Source of the DNA: Acidocella sp. 20-57-95
GTDB lineage: Bacteria > Pseudomonadota > Alphaproteobacteria > Acetobacterales > Acetobacteraceae
Direction: 5' to 3'
NCBI GenBank assembly: GCA_002255575.1
Contig: NCAT01000023.1
Location: forward strand, 1 to 32,002
Length of the DNA stretch: 32,002 bases
Of this stretch, positions 1 through 8,911 are shown piece by piece (within the stretch, counting starts at the first letter, position 1; each line of letters begins with the position of its first letter). A program made the position numbers and the translations under genes. The notes below the pieces were generated by a model. That model was not told the DNA's origin and did not search any database. It saw nothing but the letters and a program-made list of their open reading frames with translations.

Positions 1-1
1 C

Positions 2-160
2 GCCGCGCAAGCGCCGAATTTGACCAAGGAATTGTTCAAGCGCGGGTATGACCGGGAGGCTTTGGGGAAGATATGGGGCGGCAATTTTTTGCGGTTGTTG
101 CAAAAAGCAGAGTTCTTCCAAACAAGATATAATGGTAATTCATTAGAAACTGTAAAATGA
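2..160 (+). CDS. Membrane dipeptidase (peptidase M19), C-terminal fragment
   Basis: An open frame runs in from the left edge and ends at TGA 158-160, giving the last 52 residues of a protein. The segment NLTKELFKRGYD, followed by a GKIWGGNFLRLL-like stretch, matches the conserved C-terminal end of renal/membrane dipeptidases (family M19), where a helix with NLT..L..RGY precedes K-I-x-G-G-N-x-L-R. These are zinc-dependent dipeptidases acting on L-D or D-containing dipeptides; the metal ligands would lie upstream, outside the window. The gene is convergent with the glycosyltransferase-like gene, with only 4 bases between the two stops. The family call rests on one short motif and is moderately sure; intactness cannot be judged. 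Confidence 0.7.
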   Translation, partial: AAQAPNLTKELFKRGYDREALGKIWGGNFLRLLQKAEFFQTRYNGNSLETVK

Positions 161-164
161 AATG

Positions 165-1637
165 CTACCTTTGCCAGTCGGGCTTAATAGGTCGGAATAC
201 AATTTGCATGGCTTCAAGCGCTTCATTTTCGGGCGAAAAACATCCGTCCTCGCCACGCGCTTCAATGAGCGTATCTCGGCCAACGAAACTTGCGATACAA
301 ATGGCTTCATAGCTTAAAGCCGGTCGTCCTTTTAGGCGAACCGCGAACCCTTTGATAGCCTGATATTTGCCAACCGATCCCACAAACATTCCATTTTTTA
401 CCCAATCTGACCAAGTATTATCTGCCATCTTTGCACGATATTCGATATCAAGTGACATTGGTGGGATAAAGTCCAAAGAAAAACCTTCGATACTTATTTC
501 GGCGTTGCCGGGTACCCCGCAAACGATGTAGCTGCGGCGCCCGCCCGGCGTATTACCTGTTTCAGTCTGAAAATCGCCGATTTTTGAAAAATGAACTTTA
601 AGGGAAGCCGGCCAAGAACAGTCAGCAATTGTTTCCGGAATCAACGGTGCCCGAAAAAACAGTTTGTTTGTTACTTCAGCAATATCGCCGCGGGCTCCGA
701 AATCGTATCGGCGCGCCAATCCCGGACCTGCGCAATTATATACATAGTGATTAACGTTAGGATTGCCCGTCCTAGTAAATGCTTCAAAATTTGCCAAGTT
801 TGAGAATGACGACCGACTAAGCCCGACGAAATAAGGCCCTCTCACCGCCATTTCAAAATCTATGATCGACAAATCGAGCAGTGAAAAACTGTTAAGCTCA
901 TCTTCGCTGAGAATATCTGATTTCCAGATGAGGTTTAAACCAAATTTATCGACGGTAGCTTTCCGAATATCCTCTTTACTTACAGGAAGATTTTTTTCGT
1001 CGCATACAACATATATTTTTTCAGCAACAGTGCTGAGCGATACTTTGGTTTTTGACAAAATATCAGTAAAAGAAAAATTATATTCGCCTTTGATTGCGGA
1101 ATCGGATGCTTCAAGCTCACGGGCAACAGCCTGCCAGTCTTTTTCGATACGGAGCTGGCTAACCGTTTGGATCTTCTCCTCAAAGAAGACTTTATTCGCT
1201 AGCCTCTTGAACACTGGATGTGCTGTTATATTTGGCTGCAAACAACGAAAAAATTGACATGCGAAATCATCCAAGCCACCGACACCTTTGGTCGCCAGCC
1301 AGCCAAGTACCGACGAACCGCCTATAAAACAATGCCACCCATTATCATTATCGATGGGCGGATGATCGATAATCTCCATTCCAAAAGCACGAGCAAATTC
1401 GCGTATTTTATTAACCGAATAAACCTTCGAAAATTCAACATTAGTGTGAGAGTTGTTGGATGCGTCAAAAATAGCAAAATCCGGCAATACAACTGAGTGG
1501 CCCTCATTGTAAGCTTTATAAAACAAGCCGAATAAAGCCAATTTTTGATTGTTTAGTCCCAAGCCTAACTCAGGGTAGCCGATGGGTGTCTTCCCGGCAA
1601 AGCCTTTAAGAATCTCAATCGGGGTTATTTTTTCCAT
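165..1637 (-). CDS. O-fucosyltransferase-like protein with C-terminal hydrophobic-W (ChW-like) domain
   Basis: 490 residues with no signal peptide or membrane segment. The N-terminal part has the features of the O-FucT (GT65/GT68-like) fold: GLGLNNQKLALF at 25-36, like the nucleotide-sugar-binding G-x-N-N-Q start; LRIEKDW at 162-168, like the catalytic-region H-x-R-x-E-x-D-W; and IDFEMAVRGPYFVGLSRSSF at 259-278, like the D-x-E-x-x-x-x-x-x-x-F-V-G-x-x-x-S-S-F-S acceptor/donor motif. Residues about 395-485 resemble a hydrophobic-W domain: IEYRAKM, then W409/W412, G416, G420, G423, a GFAVRLKG stretch, and a final LEAMQIVFRP. Such domains occur on carbohydrate-related proteins of Acetobacteraceae and Clostridium. 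The likely role is glycosyl transfer, perhaps in surface polysaccharide or protein glycosylation; donor and acceptor are unknown. The sequence is visibly AT-richer than the addAB operon and the gene stands alone, which suggests transfer. The start at 1637 is ATG. Confidence 0.6.
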   Translation of the reverse strand: MEKITPIEILKGFAGKTPIGYPELGLGLNNQKLALFGLFYKAYNEGHSVVLPDFAIFDASNNSHTNVEFSKVYSVNKIREFARAFGMEIIDHPPIDNDNGWHCFIGGSSVLGWLATKGVGGLDDFACQFFRCLQPNITAHPVFKRLANKVFFEEKIQTVSQLRIEKDWQAVARELEASDSAIKGEYNFSFTDILSKTKVSLSTVAEKIYVVCDEKNLPVSKEDIRKATVDKFGLNLIWKSDILSEDELNSFSLLDLSIIDFEMAVRGPYFVGLSRSSFSNLANFEAFTRTGNPNVNHYVYNCAGPGLARRYDFGARGDIAEVTNKLFFRAPLIPETIADCSWPASLKVHFSKIGDFQTETGNTPGGRRSYIVCGVPGNAEISIEGFSLDFIPPMSLDIEYRAKMADNTWSDWVKNGMFVGSVGKYQAIKGFAVRLKGRPALSYEAICIASFVGRDTLIEARGEDGCFSPENEALEAMQIVFRPIKPDWQR

Positions 1638-1781
1638 GCAATTACAGACCCGGCTTCAATAGACAAATTCCATTCTCTAGCGCTGATCGCCACACGATTC
1701 CTGTTGCCTGCACACTAACTAAAGACTTATCTCGCAAATTAAAAATTTTGGGAGCCATCACGATCTTTTAATGCACATAAT

Positions 1782-2183
1782 TCAAGGTGACACACCAAAC
1801 GCCCTTGGCTTGCCCTCGGCGTCGATGGCCACAAACGTGAACACCGCGCGGGTTACACGATACTCTTCCTCGGTGATGCGTGCCCTACGCCAAGCCTCCA
1901 CACTGATTTTCATGGAGGTCCGGCCGGTGGAAAGCAGTTCGCAATAAACACTCACCTCATCACCGATTTTCACAGGGCGCAGGAAGCTCATTGCATCGGC
2001 TGAGACTGTGACGCAGCGTCCATGGGAAACTCGGGCGGCCAGATTGCCGGCCGCCAAATCCATCTGGCTCATCAGCCAGCCACCGAAAATATCGCCATTG
2101 GCGTTGGAGTCCGCTGGCATGGCGATCGTGCGGATCATCGGAATGCCGGCGGGTGGTTGCTCCACCGGGGACTCAGCCGCCAT
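1782..2183 (-). CDS. yciA: Acyl-CoA thioesterase, YciA type (hotdog fold)
   Basis: 133 residues, the usual size for a single hotdog-domain thioesterase. The signature runs TIAMPADSNANGDIFGGW at about 19-36, then MSQMDLAAG. The Asn-Gly-Asp-x-Phe-Gly-Gly-Trp core is the catalytic segment of the YciA/acyl-CoA hydrolase family, with the Asp as catalytic residue. It is followed by TVSADAMSFLRPVKIGDEV, the second strand that lines the CoA site. The enzyme hydrolyses acyl-CoA to free acid and CoA in the cytoplasm; chain-length preference cannot be read from sequence. It is the last gene of the tsaE-addBA-trxA series, starting 2 bases after the trxA stop, so it is almost certainly co-transcribed. Confidence 0.88.
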   Translation of the reverse strand: MAAESPVEQPPAGIPMIRTIAMPADSNANGDIFGGWLMSQMDLAAGNLAARVSHGRCVTVSADAMSFLRPVKIGDEVSVYCELLSTGRTSMKISVEAWRRARITEEEYRVTRAVFTFVAIDAEGKPRAFGVSP

Positions 2184-2185
2184 GC

Positions 2186-2503
2186 TTACAGGCTTTTCTC
2201 GATAAAAGCTTTCAGCGCACTTTTGGGTGCTGCCCCAACCTGGGTTGCGGCTGGCTTGCCATCCTTGAACAAGATTAGCGTGGGAATGCCACGAACCCCA
2301 AACTGGGTCGGGGTAAGGGGGTTTTCGTCGATATTGACCTTCACAATCTCAAGCTTGCCGGCATATTCAGTGCTCAGCTCTTCGAGTGAGGGGGCAATCG
2401 CCCGGCATGGGCCGCACCATTCAGCCCAGAAATCTACCAGCACGGGGCCAGAGGATTTGATCACATCAACATCAAAGGTTTCGTCGGTTACGGCTTTGCT
2501 CAT
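2186..2503 (-). CDS. trxA: Thioredoxin
   Basis: 105 residues, standard thioredoxin length. The redox motif WCGPC is at 29-33, preceded by VLVDFWAE and followed by the conserved AIAPSLEEL helix. The cis-proline motif GIPTL is near 73-77, and FKDGKP follows. It reduces protein disulfides in the cytoplasm with electrons from thioredoxin reductase. The ATG is preceded by AAGGA about 8 bases upstream. It lies 65 bases downstream of addA and 2 bases before yciA. An addA-trxA neighbourhood is common in alphaproteobacteria, which supports this being the main TrxA rather than a specialised paralogue. Confidence 0.96.
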   Translation of the reverse strand: MSKAVTDETFDVDVIKSSGPVLVDFWAEWCGPCRAIAPSLEELSTEYAGKLEIVKVNIDENPLTPTQFGVRGIPTLILFKDGKPAATQVGAAPKSALKAFIEKSL

Positions 2504-2568
2504 AGGGGCAATCCTTCAAATTTCGGTTGTTTCGAACATGGCGGGAATTGGGGGGGCAATCAAGCGGC

Positions 2569-5500
2569 TTACGCGGTTACGAATGGCTGGCGAGGGGCGG
2601 GCGCATAGCGGTTGAGGAGATCTTCTGGGATTGGCATAGCGACGGCAGATTCCGTCCAGATCAGCAGGCAAGTAACAGGTTTATCGGGGAAAATCTGGCT
2701 TAAAAGCGCTTGGTATGCAGCGATTTGGCGCAGATAGGCGGGCGGGATCGCGTCAACTGACGTTGGCGGTTGCCGGTCGGTTTTATAGTCAGCGAGCAGA
2801 ATTTCGTGTGCGGTGATGGCAAGCCTGTCGACCAGGCCACCGATTTCGATATCACCAACCACGCCCGCTAAAGGCACTTCGGCCTTGGAGCCCGCTGCGA
2901 AGAGCGGCGCCAAAGCGGGAAGGGTTAAAATATTCAAAACTTTATGCGCCAGGGTGGCTTGCTCGGCGGCCGCGAGGTTAAGGCCAGGCTGTGCTAAGTA
3001 AGCCCGCGCGGCGGCAGCGCGCTGGTCCGCGGCCAGGTCTGGTAAATGTTGCAATAAGCTGTGAATGATCCGGCCTTTGGCCAAAGCTTGGTCCCGCGAT
3101 GCCCGCACGGACCTGACTGCGGTAACCGGTGAAGCTGCCATGATCCGCTCAATATCTGTTTCAGCGCTGCGGCTGGGAGCGAGCGGTTCGGGCTTGGCCG
3201 TCTCGAGCGGTGGCGGGGCTGCATGCCAATCCGGCGCGCTGCCTGCCCAGCGCGGCAGTGCTTCGGTCTCGCTAATAATATGTGCCTCTTGCCGGTCAGC
3301 CGGGTTCAGCTGCGGCGTTGCGATTGTAACGCCGCCCTCAGCATCAGGAAGGGCACCCAGATGGCTGAACCCGGCTTTAACGAGATTATACCAGCAGGCG
3401 GCCGGTGGGGTTTGGCGTCCTTCTGCCCCGCAAATGATCAGTTCATCTTCAGCGCGGGTTAAAGCCACATAAAGTAGCCGGTTATATTCAGCTAAGTCGC
3501 TCGCTTTGTTGCGTTCAACGGCATCAACCACGGCTTGGGAGCGTAATTGCTTGCGCGGGCAGAAAATTGGGACCGTAATATCCTGCTGCGGCACGGGTAA
3601 CTGGAACAAGGTCTCGCGCGGCTTCGGGATGGTTGTGGTGTCTGGTAAAAATACAATTGGCGCCTGCAACCCTTTGGCGCCATGAACGGTCATGATGCGG
3701 ACCACGTCGCCGCTGGCTTCGGCCTCGCGCTTAATCGACGCACCAGATTGCCGCAGCATAAACAAGAAACTTTGTAATGAGGCTGGGTATTTCTGGGCGA
3801 ATGCTTGTGCTTCTGCCAGCATCTCATCAATTGGTTCCGCCGCCTCCGGCCCCAGCCTTTGCAGCAATTTGGCTTTGCCGCCCATGGGGCCGAGCGCGTA
3901 GGCCAGAAGCTCGTAAGGGGAAATGAAATCCGCTTTTTGCCGTAAATTTTGGAAGAATGCGTTCGCCGTTGCCCAATCAGCCTGTTCATCGCGTTTGGCG
4001 TATAACGCGGCGGCAAGCGTGCCGGCCCGGCCGATGGCAAGCTTCATGAGGCTTTCATCTGAAAGGCCGCCGAGGGGCGAGGCCAGAAATTGCGCGAAGG
4101 CCACATCATCGGATGGTAAAAGCAAGGCATCGCAGAGTGCCAATAGGTCGCTCACCGCTTGCTGGTCTGTCAGCACCATCCTGTCCAAACCCGCTATGGG
4201 AACGCCCATTGCTTTGCAGGCGCGCGTAAGCGCCGTGACGAGTTCATCGCGCCGACGAACAAGAACCAGAAAATCGCCAGCGCGGATGGCGCGTTTGCGG
4301 CTGGGGAGCCAGATATTTTGCTGCAAAGAATTATGAATATGTTCAGCAATTTGCTGGGCCAGCAAAGCCTTGCCAGATTGCGTGCTCGTATAGCTGTCGG
4401 GCACATCCCAAGCGGGCAGGTCAGCTGGCGAAACGGATTTGGTGAGAGGCCACAAGGTTACACGCCCAGCTTGTCCAGTGCGGCTAACCTCATGGGTGAG
4501 GCTACCGGGCTTGCAAACACCTTCGCAAGCCGCACCGGTTGCAAATACTGCATCAACCAGGCGCAGCACTGGTTCGGTTGAGCGGAATGATACGGAAAGC
4601 TGGCCATCCAGCCAGTCTTGTCCGGCGCGTTGCACCTTTTGGCGGAATTTTTCTCTGTAATAACTGAAGCTTTCCAGATCAGCCCCTTGAAACGAGAAAA
4701 TCGATTGTTTGGCATCCCCGACGGCAAAGATACTGCGTTTAACATCGCGTGCGCCAGCACCAGCAAAAAACTCATCAGCAATCGCATCGGCAATCTGCCA
4801 TTGCGCGGGGGCGGTGTCCTGCACCTCGTCCAGCAATAAATGATCAATGCCGCCATCAAGCTTGTATAAAATCCAAGCCACATCTTCTGGTTTTTGCAGT
4901 AGCTTAAGCGTGATGGCGATCAGGTCAGAATAGGTGAGGATTGTTTGTTCGGCCTTTTGTACAGCATCACGACGCAGAATTGGACTGGCCAAGCGTAATA
5001 GATGGTTGTTGAGGTCTAGCAGCTTGACAGACAGCCGCGCTTCTTCGGCGCGTTCAATACGATCCTGCTCGGCTTCGAGGCGGGTTGCGATAGGGGGGCG
5101 TTCGTTTTTTAATTTGGGGCCGAAAAATCTCGATATATCGCGTTTTTTACCGTCATTTGTAAAATAAGCATCAATCCATTGATCCCAATTTTTCTGCCGC
5201 GCAGCCGGGTCTTGGCTCAGCCAACTCAGGACGCAGCTTGCCCATTTCTGGCCGGTTACGTTTCCCGCTTCCAAAATACGCTGCGCATCACTTTTGATTT
5301 GGCCTTCGTTGGTGATGTTAATCACTCTGCACATAATCGCTTTATAAGTCTCATCTGGCGCATTCAGTGCGGCGCGCTGCATCGCGATGATATTATCAGG
5401 GCTAAAATTCAGTAATAAATTCTGTAGCTCATACCCGGCGGCAAATTTGCTCATTAAATCTGCAAACTCAAGCTCGCTGGTTTCCTCGGCCAGCAAAAAA

Positions 5501-6015
5501 ATGCTTTCCATATGAACGGGGTCTGCCAGCGCGTCTTCGCGGGCTTCGCGCAACCGGTGCTGTGCGGAAATCTCATCTTCTAGTTCAAAATGCGGCGATA
5601 ATTGCGCCTCAAGCGGGAAGCGCCGCAGTAAGGATTGGCAGAACGCATGGATGGTGTTGATTTTCATCCCGCCGGGTAAATCCAGAACCTCGGCGAATAA
5701 TTTGCGCGCAGTCTGGCGGCTGGTGGCACTGGCCGGCATATTCAGCGCGGTGAGCGCTTTATTCAGTTCCGCTTCGGGCATCACCACCCATTCACCGAGC
5801 TTGCGGTTGAGCCGGATTGCCATTTCGGCAGCAGCAGCCTTTGTGTAAGTCAGACAGAGAATTTTTCCAGGTGGTGTCCCGGTGAGCATCAACCGCAACA
5901 GCCGGTCGGTCAGGAGCTTGGTTTTACCAGTCCCGGCAGAGGCGGCGACGAATGCCGAGACGTTGGGGTTGGAAGCCTTGCGCTGCTCCTGATTAGCAAG
6001 CTCAAGCGCCGTCAT
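2569..6015 (-). CDS. addA: Double-strand break repair helicase-nuclease subunit AddA
   Basis: 1148 residues, typical for AddA. Residues 23-34 carry the Walker A AASAGTGKTKLL of UvrD/SF1 helicases. LCLTYTKAAAAEM (motif Ia) follows, then LLLDEVQDTAPAQW (Walker B/motif II) near 400, GDAKQSIFSFQGA (motif III), VMTVHGAKGLQAP-like motif V, and LYVALTRAEDELI (motif VI). The C-terminal PD-(D/E)XK nuclease is intact: GRIIHSLLQHL, GLVDRLAI, LLADYKTDRQPP at about 1073-1084, and the RQIAAYQ (QxxxY) element. With AddB it unwinds and resects double-strand breaks, stops at Chi-like sites and loads RecA; recA itself lies about 21 kb away in this window. Its start overlaps the addB end by 14 bases, indicating translational coupling. 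Confidence 0.96.
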   Translation of the reverse strand: MTALELANQEQRKASNPNVSAFVAASAGTGKTKLLTDRLLRLMLTGTPPGKILCLTYTKAAAAEMAIRLNRKLGEWVVMPEAELNKALTALNMPASATSRQTARKLFAEVLDLPGGMKINTIHAFCQSLLRRFPLEAQLSPHFELEDEISAQHRLREAREDALADPVHMESIFLLAEETSELEFADLMSKFAAGYELQNLLLNFSPDNIIAMQRAALNAPDETYKAIMCRVINITNEGQIKSDAQRILEAGNVTGQKWASCVLSWLSQDPAARQKNWDQWIDAYFTNDGKKRDISRFFGPKLKNERPPIATRLEAEQDRIERAEEARLSVKLLDLNNHLLRLASPILRRDAVQKAEQTILTYSDLIAITLKLLQKPEDVAWILYKLDGGIDHLLLDEVQDTAPAQWQIADAIADEFFAGAGARDVKRSIFAVGDAKQSIFSFQGADLESFSYYREKFRQKVQRAGQDWLDGQLSVSFRSTEPVLRLVDAVFATGAACEGVCKPGSLTHEVSRTGQAGRVTLWPLTKSVSPADLPAWDVPDSYTSTQSGKALLAQQIAEHIHNSLQQNIWLPSRKRAIRAGDFLVLVRRRDELVTALTRACKAMGVPIAGLDRMVLTDQQAVSDLLALCDALLLPSDDVAFAQFLASPLGGLSDESLMKLAIGRAGTLAAALYAKRDEQADWATANAFFQNLRQKADFISPYELLAYALGPMGGKAKLLQRLGPEAAEPIDEMLAEAQAFAQKYPASLQSFLFMLRQSGASIKREAEASGDVVRIMTVHGAKGLQAPIVFLPDTTTIPKPRETLFQLPVPQQDITVPIFCPRKQLRSQAVVDAVERNKASDLAEYNRLLYVALTRAEDELIICGAEGRQTPPAACWYNLVKAGFSHLGALPDAEGGVTIATPQLNPADRQEAHIISETEALPRWAGSAPDWHAAPPPLETAKPEPLAPSRSAETDIERIMAASPVTAVRSVRASRDQALAKGRIIHSLLQHLPDLAADQRAAAARAYLAQPGLNLAAAEQATLAHKVLNILTLPALAPLFAAGSKAEVPLAGVVGDIEIGGLVDRLAITAHEILLADYKTDRQPPTSVDAIPPAYLRQIAAYQALLSQIFPDKPVTCLLIWTESAVAMPIPEDLLNRYAPAPRQPFVTA

Positions 6016-8911
6016 CGCTATCCTCGCTGCCGCCCCATTCGCGCCGTCTTGATATGCCTAAATACGGGTCATCATAAGTTTTCCGGCCGGGATGAGGCGC
6101 CGCCAGATAGGCTGTGTCTGGTTTGGAGAACTTCTCAAACAATACCGGTAACTGGTCCTGGGCGGTTTGAATGATATCACTGAGAGATTGCGACTTTTCA
6201 AAAAGTGGTTTTTCGTTGCCAACCACGTGGCGGCCAGATAGCTGCCAAAAAGCCAGCTCAGCAATATCGCCCTTAAATTGCGCTCCGAACGCGCCATCCT
6301 GGGCCATCACCGCTTCCAGCGGTAATTGTGGTGCGCTGCCTGCAGCGACGTCCTTGGCGGAAGGCGGCTTGCCGGTTTTGTAATCCATAATGAAAATACC
6401 ACCATCGGCACGTTGTTCAATCCGGTCAACGCGCCCTTTGAGGGCAAATTTCTGGCCAATTTTCATTGTGCCGGCGCGTTCCACGCCAATTTCCTGGGGC
6501 GGCTGATGGGTCTGCCGCCGTTGACGCTCCGCCTCCACAATCCAACCCGCAATGCGCTGTAGTCTGGCATCCCACCAATGCTGCAAGGCCGCGCGCGGGC
6601 GGCGGTTACGCATGGCGGTTTGCAGCGACAGCGTTAATTTTTCCGTTGCATCTGAAGCGGTGACGTCGGGGTTTGGTTCAAAGAAAGTCGCAAGCCCATC
6701 ATGCACAATCTCGCCAAACTGGCTGGCATCCGTTTCTCCATCCAGCGCGTCGAGCGGGTAGAGCTTTAGAATTTTCTGAGCGTAAATTGCGTAGGGGTCC
6801 GCCATTAATGTTGCAATATCGGAAATGCTAAGCTCGGTTGGGCGGCTGGCAACTGGTGGTTTGGGGGATGGTTTAGGACGCATAACGCGCTGGAGGGGAA
6901 CGTCGAGTTGGGTTGCCCAGCTTTGCGCCGGGTGCGGGGGGAGGGCGGTTTTGCGGCCCGCTAACAAGGCATCAATGCGGGTGATCCAACGGGCTGGCAC
7001 GGCGGGGGCGCGTTGGGTGCGAATAGGGGCTGATAAAATAACAACCGGGCAGCGGCAGCTTAGGCTGAAAAATTCATGGGCTTCCTGGCTGATTTGTTTT
7101 TCGGCAGGGGGCAGTCTGGCGGCTTTTCGCATCGGGCGGTTGAGCCACGGGCCAGGTTCGGCGGGAGCTGGCCAAACAGATTCAACCAGCCCGGCCAGCA
7201 CCGCCACATCAACCGTTTGCAAGCTGGCTTCTTGCACACCCCAAATGGCGATGCGCGGGTGGTTGTCTTTCGTGCGTGGTTTTCGGACGACGGGCCCCGC
7301 TAGCACGGCATCCAGCAGGCTGGTCACGTCGGCCGGTACAATATCCGGTAAAGTTTCAAAAGCGTTGAGAATTTCAAGCATCAAGTCAGAGAGCATCGTG
7401 CCGGCCTCACCACTCCATAGGCGTGCGGCACCCAGTTCAGAGTCTGTTGCGGCCAGATCTTCCGCGGCGGTCACAAGTGCGATCAGCGCTTGCGCCGGGT
7501 TGACCGCCACCGGCATGCCGATAAGCGGGGCGAGGCATTTTTCCAACCGGACCAGGAAATCAAGCACGTTGGTATTTTTATTTTTCTCTAGTTGATATTT
7601 GATGCCCACGAAGCCGGGTGGTGGGCGCGGGCCACGCAAGGCCGCGACTTCTAAAAGCCGTGCATGTTCGCGGCATAAAGCGGCAGGCTCACCGGCTGCG
7701 GTCAACGGATGTTTGAGCAACGCCAGCAGCGGTACGGGTGAAAATTCGCTGGCGGCAGCATCTGCCAGCAGCCGTAGAAACACCGCAGGCGGTGATGCTG
7801 CCAAAGCATCGCCGGCACTATCGTCAGCCTCAATGCCAAAGCGCTGTAGAACGGCTTTAACGCGCAAAGCCAAGTTGCGGTCTGGCGTGATCAGGGCAGC
7901 GCTGCGCCCTGGATGTTCCAGCGTATCGCGTAACGCCATTGCGATGGCAGTTGCTTCTTCGTGCTCATCACGCGTGGTGAGGCGAAACAGGCCTGAGATT
8001 GGCGCGACGTTAGTGTCCTGCCAGGCACCTAAGCTAGGTGCAGGCAGCAAGGCGCGTGAGAGAAAAGCCGCCCGGCCAGTAGGGACCGCCGAGATATTGG
8101 GGGGCCAAATCTCGATTTCAGAATGGCGTGCGCCGATGGCGGTGAGCAGGTCATCGATGGATTTTTGGGCGTGGCTATCATCAACCGAGTCCCAGGCATC
8201 TTCACCCATGGCGGTGTCGTAGCCCGGCAGAATCACGGCCCCTTGGGGCAAAGCGACAATGGTTTTTGCAAGCCGTGCTAAAGCCGGGGTGGCATCGCGC
8301 GTGACCATCCAGACTTTTTCGGCGGGCGGACGCGCTTGCCATGCGGCATTTTGCGCATCGATCAATCGTCGTAGCCGATCAACAGGGTTAATGACCCCCA
8401 TTTCACCTAGAATGGTCGGCCAGTTGGCGGTGATGATTTCCAGAAAGGCCAGCGTGGTTTGCCAATGTGCGGCAAGCTCTGCGCTGACGAGGTTCGGCAG
8501 TGTGGCTTTAAGGTCGATTTCGGCGGCATCGGCTTCATCGAGCAGCCTGGCTAAATCGCCGGCCAGGGTCCAGGCGGAGGCCAGTTTTGTCGGCGCCCCT
8601 TTGGCACCTTGCCGAGCAAGAATGAGCTTAGTGAGAAGCGTTTGCCGCACCATCGCCGGCACGGCGGGCGGCAATGTAAGCCCTTCGGCGATTGTAAGTG
8701 CGGTTTCGTCGATCGCGCCGAATGCGATGATCCGTGGGAGTAACAGCGATTTACCTTGATTTGCCTGCAGGAACGCACCAGCGAGTGCGCGGGCAGAGCG
8801 CCGGCTGGGCAGAATGATCAGACCTTCGCTGGAATCTCCCCCAGTCGCCAGCCAGGCGTTGGCAAGAGCCGGCAAAAACGCCGCTTCAGGGGAAAAGGCG
8901 GCAATTTTCAC
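6002..8911 (-). CDS. addB: Double-strand break repair nuclease subunit AddB (alphaproteobacterial type)
   Basis: 969 residues, the expected length for alpha-type AddB. The N-terminal region is helicase-like but inactive (GLIILPSRRSARALAGAF in place of a working Walker A). The C-terminal PD-(D/E)XK nuclease has FGEIVHDGLATFF, GRVDRIEQ, IFIMDYKTGKPPS at about 836-848, and a following Q-L-P-L-E element. It cuts the 5'-ended strand in the AddAB complex and contributes to Chi-like recognition. The cysteines seen (LCREH, EKCLAPL, SCRCP) are all upstream of the nuclease domain, and the C-terminus has none, so the four-Cys iron-sulfur staple of Bacillus AddB is missing. It overlaps addA by 14 bases and the upstream nucleotidyltransferase gene by 4. 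Confidence 0.95.
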   Translation of the reverse strand: MKIAAFSPEAAFLPALANAWLATGGDSSEGLIILPSRRSARALAGAFLQANQGKSLLLPRIIAFGAIDETALTIAEGLTLPPAVPAMVRQTLLTKLILARQGAKGAPTKLASAWTLAGDLARLLDEADAAEIDLKATLPNLVSAELAAHWQTTLAFLEIITANWPTILGEMGVINPVDRLRRLIDAQNAAWQARPPAEKVWMVTRDATPALARLAKTIVALPQGAVILPGYDTAMGEDAWDSVDDSHAQKSIDDLLTAIGARHSEIEIWPPNISAVPTGRAAFLSRALLPAPSLGAWQDTNVAPISGLFRLTTRDEHEEATAIAMALRDTLEHPGRSAALITPDRNLALRVKAVLQRFGIEADDSAGDALAASPPAVFLRLLADAAASEFSPVPLLALLKHPLTAAGEPAALCREHARLLEVAALRGPRPPPGFVGIKYQLEKNKNTNVLDFLVRLEKCLAPLIGMPVAVNPAQALIALVTAAEDLAATDSELGAARLWSGEAGTMLSDLMLEILNAFETLPDIVPADVTSLLDAVLAGPVVRKPRTKDNHPRIAIWGVQEASLQTVDVAVLAGLVESVWPAPAEPGPWLNRPMRKAARLPPAEKQISQEAHEFFSLSCRCPVVILSAPIRTQRAPAVPARWITRIDALLAGRKTALPPHPAQSWATQLDVPLQRVMRPKPSPKPPVASRPTELSISDIATLMADPYAIYAQKILKLYPLDALDGETDASQFGEIVHDGLATFFEPNPDVTASDATEKLTLSLQTAMRNRRPRAALQHWWDARLQRIAGWIVEAERQRRQTHQPPQEIGVERAGTMKIGQKFALKGRVDRIEQRADGGIFIMDYKTGKPPSAKDVAAGSAPQLPLEAVMAQDGAFGAQFKGDIAELAFWQLSGRHVVGNEKPLFEKSQSLSDIIQTAQDQLPVLFEKFSKPDTAYLAAPHPGRKTYDDPYLGISRRREWGGSEDSDDGA

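Noticed and set aside
862..1496. Plus-strand frames opposite the glycosyltransferase-like gene
   Set aside because: No recognisable protein features and no ribosome-binding sites; the opposite frame has three family motifs in order.
6825..8759. Long plus-strand open frames of 256, 207 and 166 codons opposite addB
   Set aside because: They are antisense shadows of a clear addB gene; their translations are rich in Ser/Arg/Ala without any motif and they lack SD sequences.
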